A DNA stretch of 53,369 nucleotides from positions 1 through 53,369 of the forward strand of contig NZ_JFCB01000039.1 of assembly GCF_000725125.1 (NCBI RefSeq), written 5' to 3'. Position numbers and translations under genes: made by a program. Positions within the stretch are counted from its first letter, which is position 1; every line of letters begins with the position of its first letter. Below are positions 17,158-26,200 of this stretch, piece by piece. The notes below the pieces were generated by a model. The model was not told the DNA's origin, did not search any database, and was given only the letters and a program-made list of their open reading frames with translations. The stretch is from Streptomyces toyocaensis (GTDB lineage Bacteria > Actinomycetota > Actinomycetes > Streptomycetales > Streptomycetaceae).

Positions 17158-18003
17158 TTACGTCGGTCGGGTGAAGTCTGGCGGCGCGCGGGCGGGACGG
17201 GACGCGGGCACCTCGGGCGCGCCGAAGGGGGCGCCGATGCCCGCGCCGGTGGGGAACCGTCGGCGCGCGTCCGGGGAACCGGCTGTCACCACAGGACAGC
17301 GGTGCGCGCCCGGTGGACCTCGCGTGGGGTCGCCGACGGCGGGCAGCGTCCGCCGCGGTACGGGGTTGTCGCGTCGCGGACGTACGCGTGGACGTGCACA
17401 TCGCGAGGGTGCGGTGCGAAGTGACGCGCGCCGCAACGGCGCCGCCAGCCATCCGGCGAGGGCGCGCAGTACGCGGAAGACGGCCCGTTCCCCGTGGGCG
17501 AGCCACACCCCGCACAGCATGGCAGCCGCCACATGCGCGGCCACCATGCCCAGGGGCGCCATGGCGGACATGCCGTGCGCGGCCGTGCCGGCGGCGGCGG
17601 ACATGTCGTGCTCCGTGGCGTGGGCGTGGCCCGGCATACCGGTGGCTGTCCGTTCCGGGGTGTGTGGAGGCATGCCCACGCACAACAGATGCTCGGCCCA
17701 CCGCCGGACGAAGGAGGTGCCCGCCCGGGCGTCGGCACGGGTCAGGGTCTGCGCGAGTGAGAAGCCGACGTGCAGTGCCGCCTGTGCCGTCACGGTTGTC
17801 GCGGTGACGGCGAGCGGTCCCCGCTCACGGCCCGCGAGGGCCCAGGCCCCCACGGCCGTACCCACGAAGGCGGCGACCATCGCACGGCCGGGGACGGCCT
17901 CTCCCGACATCAGGATGTGTCCGGTCGCGGCAAGCGTCACGCACACCGCCCCGAACGCGACGGCCCGGACGGCTCTGGAGAGGGAGAGCACGTCCGGTGT
18001 CAT
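17158..18003 (-). CDS. Polytopic membrane protein with His/Met-rich loop
   Basis: A 281-residue protein with about four to five N-terminal membrane helices (first at AVAFGAVCVTLAATGHILM). A loop before the last helix is unusually rich in His and Met (GMPGHAHATEHDMSA and AAHGMSAMAPLGM), a composition seen in copper-handling membrane proteins. A basic, proline-rich tail of about 110 residues follows. ATG 18003 is chosen because helix 1 follows directly. GTG 18114 would add a CxxC-containing segment (PPCQRC) and cannot be excluded. It lies upstream of, and coupled to, the ECF sigma factor, so it could be its sensor or anti-sigma partner. The exact function is not known. Confidence 0.65.
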   Translation of the reverse strand: MTPDVLSLSRAVRAVAFGAVCVTLAATGHILMSGEAVPGRAMVAAFVGTAVGAWALAGRERGPLAVTATTVTAQAALHVGFSLAQTLTRADARAGTSFVRRWAEHLLCVGMPPHTPERTATGMPGHAHATEHDMSAAAGTAAHGMSAMAPLGMVAAHVAAAMLCGVWLAHGERAVFRVLRALAGWLAAPLRRASLRTAPSRCARPRVRPRRDNPVPRRTLPAVGDPTRGPPGAHRCPVVTAGSPDARRRFPTGAGIGAPFGAPEVPASRPARAPPDFTRPT

Positions 18004-18370
18004 GACGGTCCGGCGTCCACAGTGGTCCTGCGGTTCAGGGGGCAGTTCGGCGGCGGCCGGTGCCGGGCGTCGCGCGCCTCGGCGTACGCAGCGTTGGCAC
18101 GGCGGAGTGCTCACCCCGTCGTCCCATGAGATGCCTCCCCTCCGTCATGCCCGCGCCCTGCCTGTGTCCGGCCCGGTGTCGCTGGGATGTACGCGCCGCG
18201 GCGACGGGACGTTGAAGACGAGGCTGCACCTTGCGGCGGGCTCCCGGCACGAGCGACGACCCCTGTGGCAGGAAAGGTTGGCTCCACGTCCGTTACGCGG
18301 CGCAACCCCGCCCTCCCCTGATACGTCATATGTCCGTGACCGAAGACTGAACCTGGGTCGAGGCGAGAAC
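18004..18370. promoter_or_regulatory. Divergent intergenic region upstream of the membrane protein/sigma operon
   Basis: This 367-bp region sits between two divergent genes. A strong GGAGGGGAGG ribosome site precedes ATG 18127 on the minus strand, but that frame stops after 30 codons (18035), so it is at most a leader peptide. No other gene is evident. Confidence 0.35.
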
Positions 18371-18895
18371 ATGAACAAAAGGGTGTTGTGGGGAGTTCTG
18401 GCGCTGACGCTGGTGTGGGTGGGCTGGCAGATCACTCCCGACATGGTGGGCGACGGCATGGACACACAGTCGGTCCCGTGCGCGGAAGCCATGCGCTTCG
18501 CGGACCGAAGCGGCCTGCCGGCCGGAGCCCACGACGCGACATGTATGTCCTTGGGCCGGATGGATGCCGCGTACGACGTCGACTTCCGGATCACACGCTC
18601 CAGGCTCGACCCATGGCTGGCTTCCGTCTACCCCGACCTGCGATTGACATCGGACTGCTCCGGGTTCACGCATGCCGCCGACGCGTGCGGCAGCCTCGAC
18701 CTGTCACCCCCCGCCGACGGCGGCGCGGCGGCGGTCGAGGTGACCGTGGAGTACGGCGAGCGGGACACCGCCCTCGTCACCTCATGCCCTTCGACGCCTG
18801 AACTCCGGTGGACAGCGGGCCTTCCCCGTTTCCCTCAACACTGGCACCAGTTCCTTCAACAGTGGCACCAGGGGCCGCGTATACCACCCGTGTGA
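18371..18895 (+). CDS. Small secreted or membrane-anchored protein, unknown function
   Basis: The frame encodes 174 residues. An N-terminal signal or anchor (KRVLWGVLALTLVWVGWQI) precedes a domain with four Cys in the first 110 residues of the mature part (VPCAEA, ATCMS, DCSGF, DACGS), suggesting disulfides in an extracytoplasmic protein. Codon bias looks genuine up to about 18780. The last 35 codons are Trp/His/Gln-rich (HWHQFLQQWHQ) and come from the DNA repeats at 18835-18871. A one-base shift near 18780 would give a more natural end (MPFDA, stop at 18799-18801). The annotated C-terminus may therefore be a frameshift artefact. No family recognised. Confidence 0.55.
   Translation: MNKRVLWGVLALTLVWVGWQITPDMVGDGMDTQSVPCAEAMRFADRSGLPAGAHDATCMSLGRMDAAYDVDFRITRSRLDPWLASVYPDLRLTSDCSGFTHAADACGSLDLSPPADGGAAAVEVTVEYGERDTALVTSCPSTPELRWTAGLPRFPQHWHQFLQQWHQGPRIPPV
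18835..18871 (+). promoter_or_regulatory. Two 16-bp direct repeats, 21-bp period, upstream of the SARP gene
   Basis: TCAACACTGGCACCAG (18835-18850) and TCAACAGTGGCACCAG (18856-18871) differ at one base. A spacing of about two helical turns, 90-125 bp before the regulator start, is the arrangement bound by SARP-type activators. Each copy also contains a CTGG/CCAG-like inverted element. Confidence 0.5.
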
Positions 18896-18959
18896 CCAAC
18901 ACGTCGTCGCGGGGGACGGGAACGAATCCGCGTTCCCGGGCGGTTGCGGCTGGAGGTGA

Positions 18960-21008
18960 ATGGCCCCGGTGAACTCCCATCACTCTCATGGCATGTGGTA
19001 CAGCGTGCTGGGCCCCATAGAGGTACTGCGCGACGGATGCGCACTGGACCTGGGCCCCCGGCAGCGCAGAGTGCTGCTCACCCGCCTCCTCGTCGAGGAC
19101 GGCCGGCCGGTCTCCCTGGCGGAGCTGTGCCGTACCCTCTGGCCAGAGGACCAGCCGGCAGCCGCCGTGACCTCTGTCCGAGCCCACATCAGCCGACTGC
19201 GCGCGGCCCTGGAGCCGGACCGACAGGGCAGGGCCTCGGTACTGATCAGCGGAACCCTTGGCTACGCCTTGCGTATTCCTCCCCAGACGCGGGACACCGT
19301 CGCGTTCGAGCAGTCCGTGGACAGGGCTCGTGGAGCACTCGGGCAGCAGAACCTCGCACGCGCCCGCCAGGAGATCGACGCGGCCCTCGATCTATGGCGG
19401 GGCGAGGCATTCGGCGAGGCGGCGGAGCACGCTTTCGCCTTGCGGGAGACCTCACGCCTCAACGCAGCCCGCCAGGACGCGAGGGAACTTCAAACCACGA
19501 TCCTCCTCCAGCAGGGCGACGTGGAGCACGCCGTCCACGTCGCCGAACACCTCACCGTCACCGCCCCTTTGCGGGAAGTCTCCTGGGCCCTGCTCATACG
19601 AGCGCTATACGGGGCGGGACGGCCGGTGGAGGCATTGCGCCAGTACGAGCGGTTCCGCGGCATGCTGGCCCGGGAGCTGGGACTCGATCCGAGCCCCGGC
19701 CTGCGCAAGCTGCACACCGCCGTCCTGCGTCACGACACCGCGGTCCTCGGAGCGCCCCGGCCGTCCCGCTCCGTCACCACGCTCACCACCCCGCCCAGAA
19801 CCGACTCCCCCGTCGCGACGCCTCTCGTCGGGCGTGCCGAGGAAGTGGCACAGCTCCATGCCCTACTGGAGGCGGCAACGCCCGGGCACGTCCAGTGGGC
19901 CGTCGTCTCCGGCGATCCGGGGTCCGGCAAGACCAGACTGCTGGACGAGGCCGCCGCGCAGGCCACCAGGGCCGGGTTCGCCGCCATCTGGGCGGGCGGA
20001 GGCCGGGGCTGTGGCACTGACCGCACGGCTGCCCTTCATCGCCGGACCACCCGGCCGACGGACGGACCGCGGCGGCGCAGCGAGGTCGACCGCGCACAGG
20101 ACGGCCTTCAGGAGGGTACGGAAGCGGACCCGGTCGCCGCCCTCGCCCACGAGGTGACTCGGGCGCCCACCATGTGTGTCATCGACGATCTCGACCGCGC
20201 GGACCCCGACCTCCCCGAGCGGCTGGGCCGGCTCGCCGCGCTCCTGCGCAACGCGCCGGTCCTCTTCGTATGCGCCCTGCGAGACCCGGCGGCCCCCACG
20301 GTCAGCGGACTGCTCGCCGAGCTGGCGCGGCTGGACACTGCGTGGCTGCAGCTTGAGCCTTTGACCGTCGCAGATGTGCGGGAGCTGCTCGCGGAACGCG
20401 GTGAGATGGCGCCCGCGGCCGATGCGGTGGCGCTGCATCGGCGCAGCAGAGGAAACCCGTTCATGCTGCACGAGTTGCTCAAGCTGCCGACGAAGCAGCG
20501 ATGTGGCCCCGACGCTCGTGTGCCGGTCACGGTCCGCGCCATCGTCCGGGCCCAGCTGAACGAAGTGGCGGCACCGGTCAGGACGATGCTGTCCCATGCG
20601 GCCGCCGACAGGGGAGGGCTCGACATCGCCCTCGTCGCCGCCATCCTCAGAATGAGGCACGAGCAGCTGCTGCGGCTGGTCGACGAGGCGGTCACCGCCG
20701 ACCTGCTCCTGTGGCACGAGGACCCCGACGACCCGGCCTCGGGCCACTACCGCCTGCCCGAGCTGGTCCACGATGTACTGCTCGACACAATGGCCGTACC
20801 CTCTCGGCAGTTGCTGCACGCCGCGATCGCGCGTGAGCTCCTCGACCGGGGCTGCACCGACCCGACACGGCTCGCCCGCCATCTCCACGCGGCCGGCCCG
20901 CTGGCCCCGGTCACGGAACCCCTCCCGGGTTTCCGGTCCCATGGAATGACCGCTTCTGACCACACCACGAAGGTAGGATCCACATGCCTGACCAGCAGCG
21001 GGCCGTGA
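18960..21008 (+). CDS. SARP/AfsR-like regulator: OmpR-type DNA-binding domain, BTAD and AAA ATPase domain
   Basis: A 682-residue regulator. The winged-helix DNA-binding domain (about 12-105, YSVLGPIEVLRDG through SGTLGYALRI) is followed by the bacterial transcriptional activator domain (about 112-255, ending ELGLDPSPGLRKLHTAVL). A STAND/AAA-type ATPase follows, with Walker A GDPGSGKT near 318-325 and a Walker B-like CVIDDLDRADPD. The segment between the Walker motifs is shorter than in AfsR-like relatives and has odd composition (about 340-385). The C-terminal repeat region is also short. GGAGGTGA directly precedes ATG 18960; ATG 18993 is an alternative. Direct repeats upstream may be its own binding sites. 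It overlaps the RICIN gene by 25 bases, and its position at the head of the T7SS locus suggests control of secretion genes (inference). Confidence 0.85.
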   Translation: MAPVNSHHSHGMWYSVLGPIEVLRDGCALDLGPRQRRVLLTRLLVEDGRPVSLAELCRTLWPEDQPAAAVTSVRAHISRLRAALEPDRQGRASVLISGTLGYALRIPPQTRDTVAFEQSVDRARGALGQQNLARARQEIDAALDLWRGEAFGEAAEHAFALRETSRLNAARQDARELQTTILLQQGDVEHAVHVAEHLTVTAPLREVSWALLIRALYGAGRPVEALRQYERFRGMLARELGLDPSPGLRKLHTAVLRHDTAVLGAPRPSRSVTTLTTPPRTDSPVATPLVGRAEEVAQLHALLEAATPGHVQWAVVSGDPGSGKTRLLDEAAAQATRAGFAAIWAGGGRGCGTDRTAALHRRTTRPTDGPRRRSEVDRAQDGLQEGTEADPVAALAHEVTRAPTMCVIDDLDRADPDLPERLGRLAALLRNAPVLFVCALRDPAAPTVSGLLAELARLDTAWLQLEPLTVADVRELLAERGEMAPAADAVALHRRSRGNPFMLHELLKLPTKQRCGPDARVPVTVRAIVRAQLNEVAAPVRTMLSHAAADRGGLDIALVAAILRMRHEQLLRLVDEAVTADLLLWHEDPDDPASGHYRLPELVHDVLLDTMAVPSRQLLHAAIARELLDRGCTDPTRLARHLHAAGPLAPVTEPLPGFRSHGMTASDHTTKVGSTCLTSSGP

Positions 21009-22321
21009 GCAAGAGCGCCACCCAAGGCGAAGAGTCCGGCGTTGCCACCAACGCCTCAACCGGTGCGACCCGCTCCACCGGCAACGCTCGGGACACGGCA
21101 ATCACCATCTCGGGCGACGGCACGGCCCCGGACGGCACGAGCTCGACAGCCACGACCGCCGGGGACACGGGCACGGCCGGCCGAACGGCGACCGTCTCCG
21201 GAACCGACCCCGCCGCACCGGCGGAGAGTACGAACGCGGCAACGTCGCAGACCTCCCAAGCAGCCGGAACTCCGGCCACTGCCGCAGGTGGCACGACGGG
21301 CGGCACGACCGCAGCCTCCGCACGTGCCGCCTCCGCACCCAGGGCCCGCTGGAGCGCGCGCGCCCTGTTCGCGGTGTCCTCGGACGGACATGCGGGGGGC
21401 GCCACGGCAACCGCCCCGGCCTCCTCGGACGACTCCGCGGACGCCGGCGTCCCAGGCCGTCCCAAGAAGCCCGTGCTCGCCGCCGCCGCCATGGCGGGCG
21501 CCGTTCTCATCGCCGTACCCCTGCTGGTCCTGGTCACCAGCGGCGAGGACGACAGCGACAAGGTCGCTTCCACCGGCTCGGCCGACACCCTTCTCGGCAG
21601 CGGCGACGAGCCGCCCGGAGCCTTCGTCGCCGCGACACCGACCGCCGGAAAGACGGACGCAGCGAAGAAGAACGCCCCGGACAAGGACGGCGTGAAGGAA
21701 CAGGGCGACAAGGAAGCCCCAGCGCCGCCCGTGCCCGGAAAGGAGGCCACCACCAAGGCTCCGTCCACGGCCTCCCCCACACTGGGGAGCGCCAGCACGG
21801 TGCGGGAGAAGGACGCCGTGATACGCAAGGCGCCGAGCAACGTACCGGCCGTCCTGACCAAGGTTCTGCTCAAGAACAACACCAACAGCACATGCGTGGA
21901 CATCCCCGGTGCCGGCAGCGGCGCTCCCGACGGGCGCATCGTGCAGTCGACGTGCAACAGCCACCCGAGCGACAACCAGCTGTGGAACGTCGAGCAGCGG
22001 TACGCCGACGCCGGGCCGGGAGGTGCGCCGCTGTTCCAGATACGCAACGTCGTGGACAGCATGTGCCTCGACCTGCCCGGCTATCAGGGCGCCGGCAGCG
22101 GCACCAAGGTGACGGAGTACCCGTGCAACGGCACCACCGCCGACAACCAGTTGTGGTGGTTCGACAAGCAGCCCGACGGTAAGTTCTGGCTCCGCAACTA
22201 CGCCAGCAACAACCAGTGCCTGGACTCCTACGACGCCAACAACAGCGTGCGCAATCTGTTCATCTGGCCCTGCGCCCAGGAGAGCCGCAACAACCACGAA
22301 TGGTTCACCACGCTGCACTGA
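20984..22321 (+). CDS. Membrane-anchored RICIN-type beta-trefoil lectin protein
   Basis: A 445-residue protein with a long Thr/Ala/Ser/Gly-rich N-terminus (1-160, likely disordered), one membrane helix (about 164-185, VLAAAAMAGAVLIAVPLLVL), a Lys/Pro/Ala-rich stalk, and a C-terminal beta-trefoil (about 290-445). The trefoil has the QxW-type repeats of ricin lectins (DNQLWNV, DNQLWWFD, NNHEWF) and paired Cys (NSTCVDIPG, DSMCLDLPG, NQCLDSY). The topology places the lectin outside, where it could bind cell-wall or foreign glycans. It overlaps the SARP gene, implying cotranscription, and precedes T7SS genes, so a surface accessory of secretion is possible. The link is positional. Confidence 0.85.
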   Translation: MPDQQRAVSKSATQGEESGVATNASTGATRSTGNARDTAITISGDGTAPDGTSSTATTAGDTGTAGRTATVSGTDPAAPAESTNAATSQTSQAAGTPATAAGGTTGGTTAASARAASAPRARWSARALFAVSSDGHAGGATATAPASSDDSADAGVPGRPKKPVLAAAAMAGAVLIAVPLLVLVTSGEDDSDKVASTGSADTLLGSGDEPPGAFVAATPTAGKTDAAKKNAPDKDGVKEQGDKEAPAPPVPGKEATTKAPSTASPTLGSASTVREKDAVIRKAPSNVPAVLTKVLLKNNTNSTCVDIPGAGSGAPDGRIVQSTCNSHPSDNQLWNVEQRYADAGPGGAPLFQIRNVVDSMCLDLPGYQGAGSGTKVTEYPCNGTTADNQLWWFDKQPDGKFWLRNYASNNQCLDSYDANNSVRNLFIWPCAQESRNNHEWFTTLH

Positions 22322-22394
22322 ACGGACGGGCCCGCATCGGCGTGCGCGCATGCCGGACGGCTCCAGGGAACTTCGCATCAACCGGAGGGTTCAG

Positions 22395-23036
22395 GTGGAC
22401 ACACGTCCCGGTGAGCGGCAGGAGGAACCAGTCGCCACTCCCGAGGTGCCCGAGGCCGTACGGGCCGTCGCACGCACGGCGCCGGGACACTGGATCGGCG
22501 TGCTGGACCCGGAGTGGACCGGAGAAGGGACGCCGCCGGAGTGGGCTCTGGTGGGCGAATGGCAGTCGGACGGAAGCGGCAGTGTGGGGAACGTCCGCGC
22601 CAACCCGGCCTACCGGCCCTCGGCCCGTGTGCTCGGCTGGCCGGAGCCCACCGACCCGGTGGACGCCGCGGCGCAGCGGGCCGTCACCGGCTACGGCTCG
22701 GTGGACGAGGCACTCGCGGCGCTCGTGGAGGCGGACGTCACGGTCGTGCGCGGACCGGACGGCGGACCGCTCACGGCCATGGGGCGGGACGGGGCGCCGG
22801 TGGTGCTGTTGTTCACCTCCCCGGCCCATGAGTTCATGTCCTCGTCGCTGTGGCACGACAGGGTCCCGGTACGGGAGCTGGTCCATTCGCTGGGTGAGGG
22901 CACCATGTTGATGGTGAACGCCGGGGCCGTGGCCCCGCTGCTGGTGCCGGTGGACGGCCTTCCCGGTCCTCCGCCGGAGCTCCGCTCCGGAGAGGGCACC
23001 CTGCGGGCGGACGAGGACGCCGGGAAGCCTGCCTGA
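22395..23036 (+). CDS. Type VII secretion system-associated protein (SseB-like)
   Basis: A 213-residue cytosolic protein. GTG 22395 is chosen because GGAGGG lies five bases upstream; the open frame extends to 22350 without similarity. The N-terminal half (HWIGVLDPEW, PPEWALVGEW, NPAYRPS) and C-terminal half (APVVLLFTSPAHEF and GTMLMVNAG) match the SseB-like proteins that accompany Streptomyces T7SS loci. It has no signal peptide or membrane helix. The molecular role is not established. A strong hairpin follows at 23096-23114. Confidence 0.75.
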   Translation: MDTRPGERQEEPVATPEVPEAVRAVARTAPGHWIGVLDPEWTGEGTPPEWALVGEWQSDGSGSVGNVRANPAYRPSARVLGWPEPTDPVDAAAQRAVTGYGSVDEALAALVEADVTVVRGPDGGPLTAMGRDGAPVVLLFTSPAHEFMSSSLWHDRVPVRELVHSLGEGTMLMVNAGAVAPLLVPVDGLPGPPPELRSGEGTLRADEDAGKPA

Positions 23037-23095
23037 TCCGCCCTCGCACGCCCGCGCCAAAGTCCCGCTCCCGGTGGAACGGCGACGGTTCACCA

Positions 23096-23114
23096 CCGGC
23101 CCCGCGGGGGCCGG
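23096..23114 (+). terminator. Strong hairpin terminator upstream of eccA
   Basis: CCGGCCCC (23096-23103), loop GCG and GGGGCCGG (23107-23114) form a perfect 8-bp stem 60 bases after the SseB-like gene. It separates that transcript from eccA. Confidence 0.55.
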
Positions 23115-23209
23115 GCGCAAGGCATGATGACACCGTCGGCTCTCCGACAGACGCCCCCGGCGAGCAGGGGCGCCCGCAGAAGACTCCGCCGTGACGAGGA
23201 GGTTGGTGC

Positions 23210-26200
23210 GTGTCGCGCCAGGTACTGACGGTCGGTCCGGGAGACCGGGACGGCTACCGAACGATCGGTGAGGCGCTCGCGGCCGCCCGTACCGGCGCGC
23301 TCATCAGCGTCCGGCCCGGGACGTACGCCGAGAACCTCGTGATCCACACCCGGGTCACCCTCACCGCCTCCGAGGGACGGGGGACGGTGGACATCCGACC
23401 GCGCTCGGGCAGTGTGCTCACGCTGCGTGCCGACGCGGTGATGCTGGCCGAACTGACCCTGCGCGGCTCCGACGCCGAAGAGCCCGCCGTGGACGTACGG
23501 TTCGGGCAGGCCGCGTTCGACGGCTGTGAGCTCATCGGCGCCGCCTGGACCGCGCTGCTGGCCGGGGGAACCGGTTCCTTCGCGCTGCGGGACTGCCGGG
23601 TGACCAACCCGCAGGGCGCGGGCATCGTCATCACCTCGGCCACGCCCACCACCGTGGAGTCCTGCACGCTGGAGCATCTGGGCAGCAGCGGGCTGGTCCT
23701 CGCCGAGCGGGGTGAGGCGCGCATCCGCAGCTGCACGGTACGCGACGCCCGCGGCAACGGCCTGCTCGCCAACGGCGATGCCCGGGGCACCCTGGAGGAC
23801 TGCGACATCTCCTCCACCGACAAGCCCTCCATCGCCCTGGAGCAAAACTGCGCCCTCTCGGTGGTCCGCACCGTGGTGCACGACACCAGCACCGGCGTGC
23901 ACCTGAGCAGCGCGGGCCGTACGACGCTCGAGGACGTGCGCGTCACCGGAGCCTCTGCGAACGGGTTCACCCTGGCCGGGGGCACCGACCCCGTGCTGCG
24001 CCGCTGCCGCGTCACGCGCACCCGCGGCCATGGCGTACTGGTGACCGACCGGGGGCGCGGCACGTTCGAGGACTGCTGGGTGGAGGGCGCGCAGGGCGCG
24101 GCGCTGCGGGTCTCCGGGGCCGCCTCCCCCACGTTGACCGGTCTGACCATCCGCGACTGCGACCAGGCCGGACTGCTCCTGGAAGAGAACTCGGCTCCGG
24201 AACTGGACCGCCTCGAGGTGATCGGCGGATCGCCGGCGGTCGCCGTGCGCGCCGGTGCCAACCCGCTGCTGCGCCGGGCCAGGCTGGTGGAGCCCGCCGG
24301 CGACGGCATCGCCCTCACCGAAGGCGCCCGTGGCCGCGCCGAGGACTGCGAGATCATCCGGCCGAAGGGCGCGGGCGTGCGGGTGGCCGCCGACAGCACT
24401 CTCTATGTGGCCGGCGGCGGGGTCTGCGAGGCCGCCGGCAACGGACTGGCCGTGGAGGATGGCGGCAATGTCACCGTGCGCGACTTCCGGGTGGAGATGT
24501 CCGGCGAGGAGGGTGTGCTGGTCGCCGCGGGCGGCGAACTGACCGCCAACCGCGCCACGGTGCACGCCCCGCAGGGGCACGGCTTCCTGCTGCGCGAGGG
24601 CGCGCTCGCCTCGCTCAGCGGCTGTGAGGTCAGCGGCGGCGCCCATGACGGCTTCCGGGTGGAGTCCACCGCACCGGTCTCGCTCTTGAACTGCGTCGCC
24701 CGGGAGAACGAGGGCGGTGGTCTGGTGCAGACCACCCCCGGCGAACGGCTCGCCGTAGAGGGTCTGAACAGCACGGGTAACGGCAAGCGGGACGCCTGGG
24801 GTACCGGCAGTGCCGAGAACACCGACCCGGCCGGCTCCGGAGCCGCGGACGCGCCTGCCCCGGACCGCGCGGACGGCCCGCTCGGCACCCTCGACGCGCT
24901 GATCGGCCTCGAGAACGTCAAGCAGCAAGTACGCACGCTGGTGAATCTGACCCAGCTCGCCCAGCGCCGCGAACAGCTCGGCATGTCCGCACCGCCGATG
25001 AGCCGGCATCTGGTCTTCACCGGCCCGCCCGGCACCGGCAAGACCACCGTCGCTCGCCTCTACGGGGCGATCCTGGCCGAACTGGGTTCGCTGCGCAGCG
25101 GGCACCTGGTGGAGGTCTCCCGCGCCGACCTGGTCGCACAGATCGTCGGCGGCACCGCGATCAAGACCACCGAGACCTTCGAACGGGCCCTCGGCGGTGT
25201 GCTGTTCATCGACGAGGCCTACACGCTCACCGCGGACAGCGGCACCGGCGGCGCCGACTTCGGCCGCGAGTCGGTGGACACCCTGCTGAAGCTGATGGAG
25301 GACCACCGCGACGAGGTGGTCGTCATCGTCGCCGGCTACACCGACGAGATGGAACGCTTCCTCGCCTCCAACCCGGGCCTGGCGTCCCGCTTCTCGCGCA
25401 CCGTCGAATTCGAGAACTACTCGGTGCCCGAACTGGTCGCCATCATGGAGAACATGTGCGTCCGGCACCAGTACGAACTGGGTGAGGGCACCGCGGACGC
25501 ACTGGCCGCGCACTTCGAGGCGATGCCGCGGGACGCGGGCTTCGGCAACGGCCGTGCCGCGCGGGGGGTGTTCGAGGAGATGGTGGACCGGCAGGCGGTC
25601 CGGCTCGCCACCCAGGCGCAGGTGGGAGAACACGACCTGCGGCTGCTGCTGCCGGAGGACGTCTCCCCCGCCGCCGCGCAGGCCGCCCTGGCCGCCCCCG
25701 CGGACGACGACCCGCTGACCCGCCTCGGCGACATGATCGGCCTGGCCGAGGTGAAGCGTGATGTGGCCGACCTGGTCAACCTCATCACCACCGCCCGCCA
25801 CCGCGCCGCCGCGGGGCTGCCGGTGCCCTCGCTCAGCCACCACCTGGTGTTCACCGGTCCGCCCGGCACCGGCAAGACCACCGTCGCCCGTCTCTACGGT
25901 GAGATTCTGTCCCGGCTCGGCATTCTCGAGCGGGGACAGCTCATCGAGGCGGCCCGTGCCGACCTGGTCGGCCGCTACGTCGGCCACACCGCCCAACTCA
26001 CCCGCGAGGTGTTCGAACGCGCCCGCGGCGGCGTGCTGTTCATCGACGAGGCCTACACCCTCACCCCCCGCGGTGGCGGCGTGGACTTCGGTCAGGAGGC
26101 GGTGGACACCCTGCTGAAGCTGATGGAGGACCACCGCGACGAGGTGGTCGTCATCGTCGCCGGCTACACCGACGAGATGGAACGCTTCCTCGCCTCCAAC

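Noticed and set aside
16202..17701. A 499-codon minus-strand open frame across the sigma factor gene
   Set aside because: Arg/Pro-rich low-complexity sequence without motifs; the sigma factor frame explains the region.
18035..18127. Minus-strand 30-codon ORF behind a strong ribosome site
   Set aside because: It could be a leader peptide, but its composition is uninformative and no attenuation structure was seen, so it was not called as a gene.
17000..18370. Long upstream extension of the small secreted protein frame (631 codons in total)
   Set aside because: The extension is antisense to the membrane protein and sigma genes. The signal-like sequence begins at ATG 18371.
23090..26134. A 1014-codon open frame on the minus strand
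   Set aside because: It is antisense to eccA, rich in Gly/Val/His/Gln, with no domain. It is a by-product of GC-rich codon bias.
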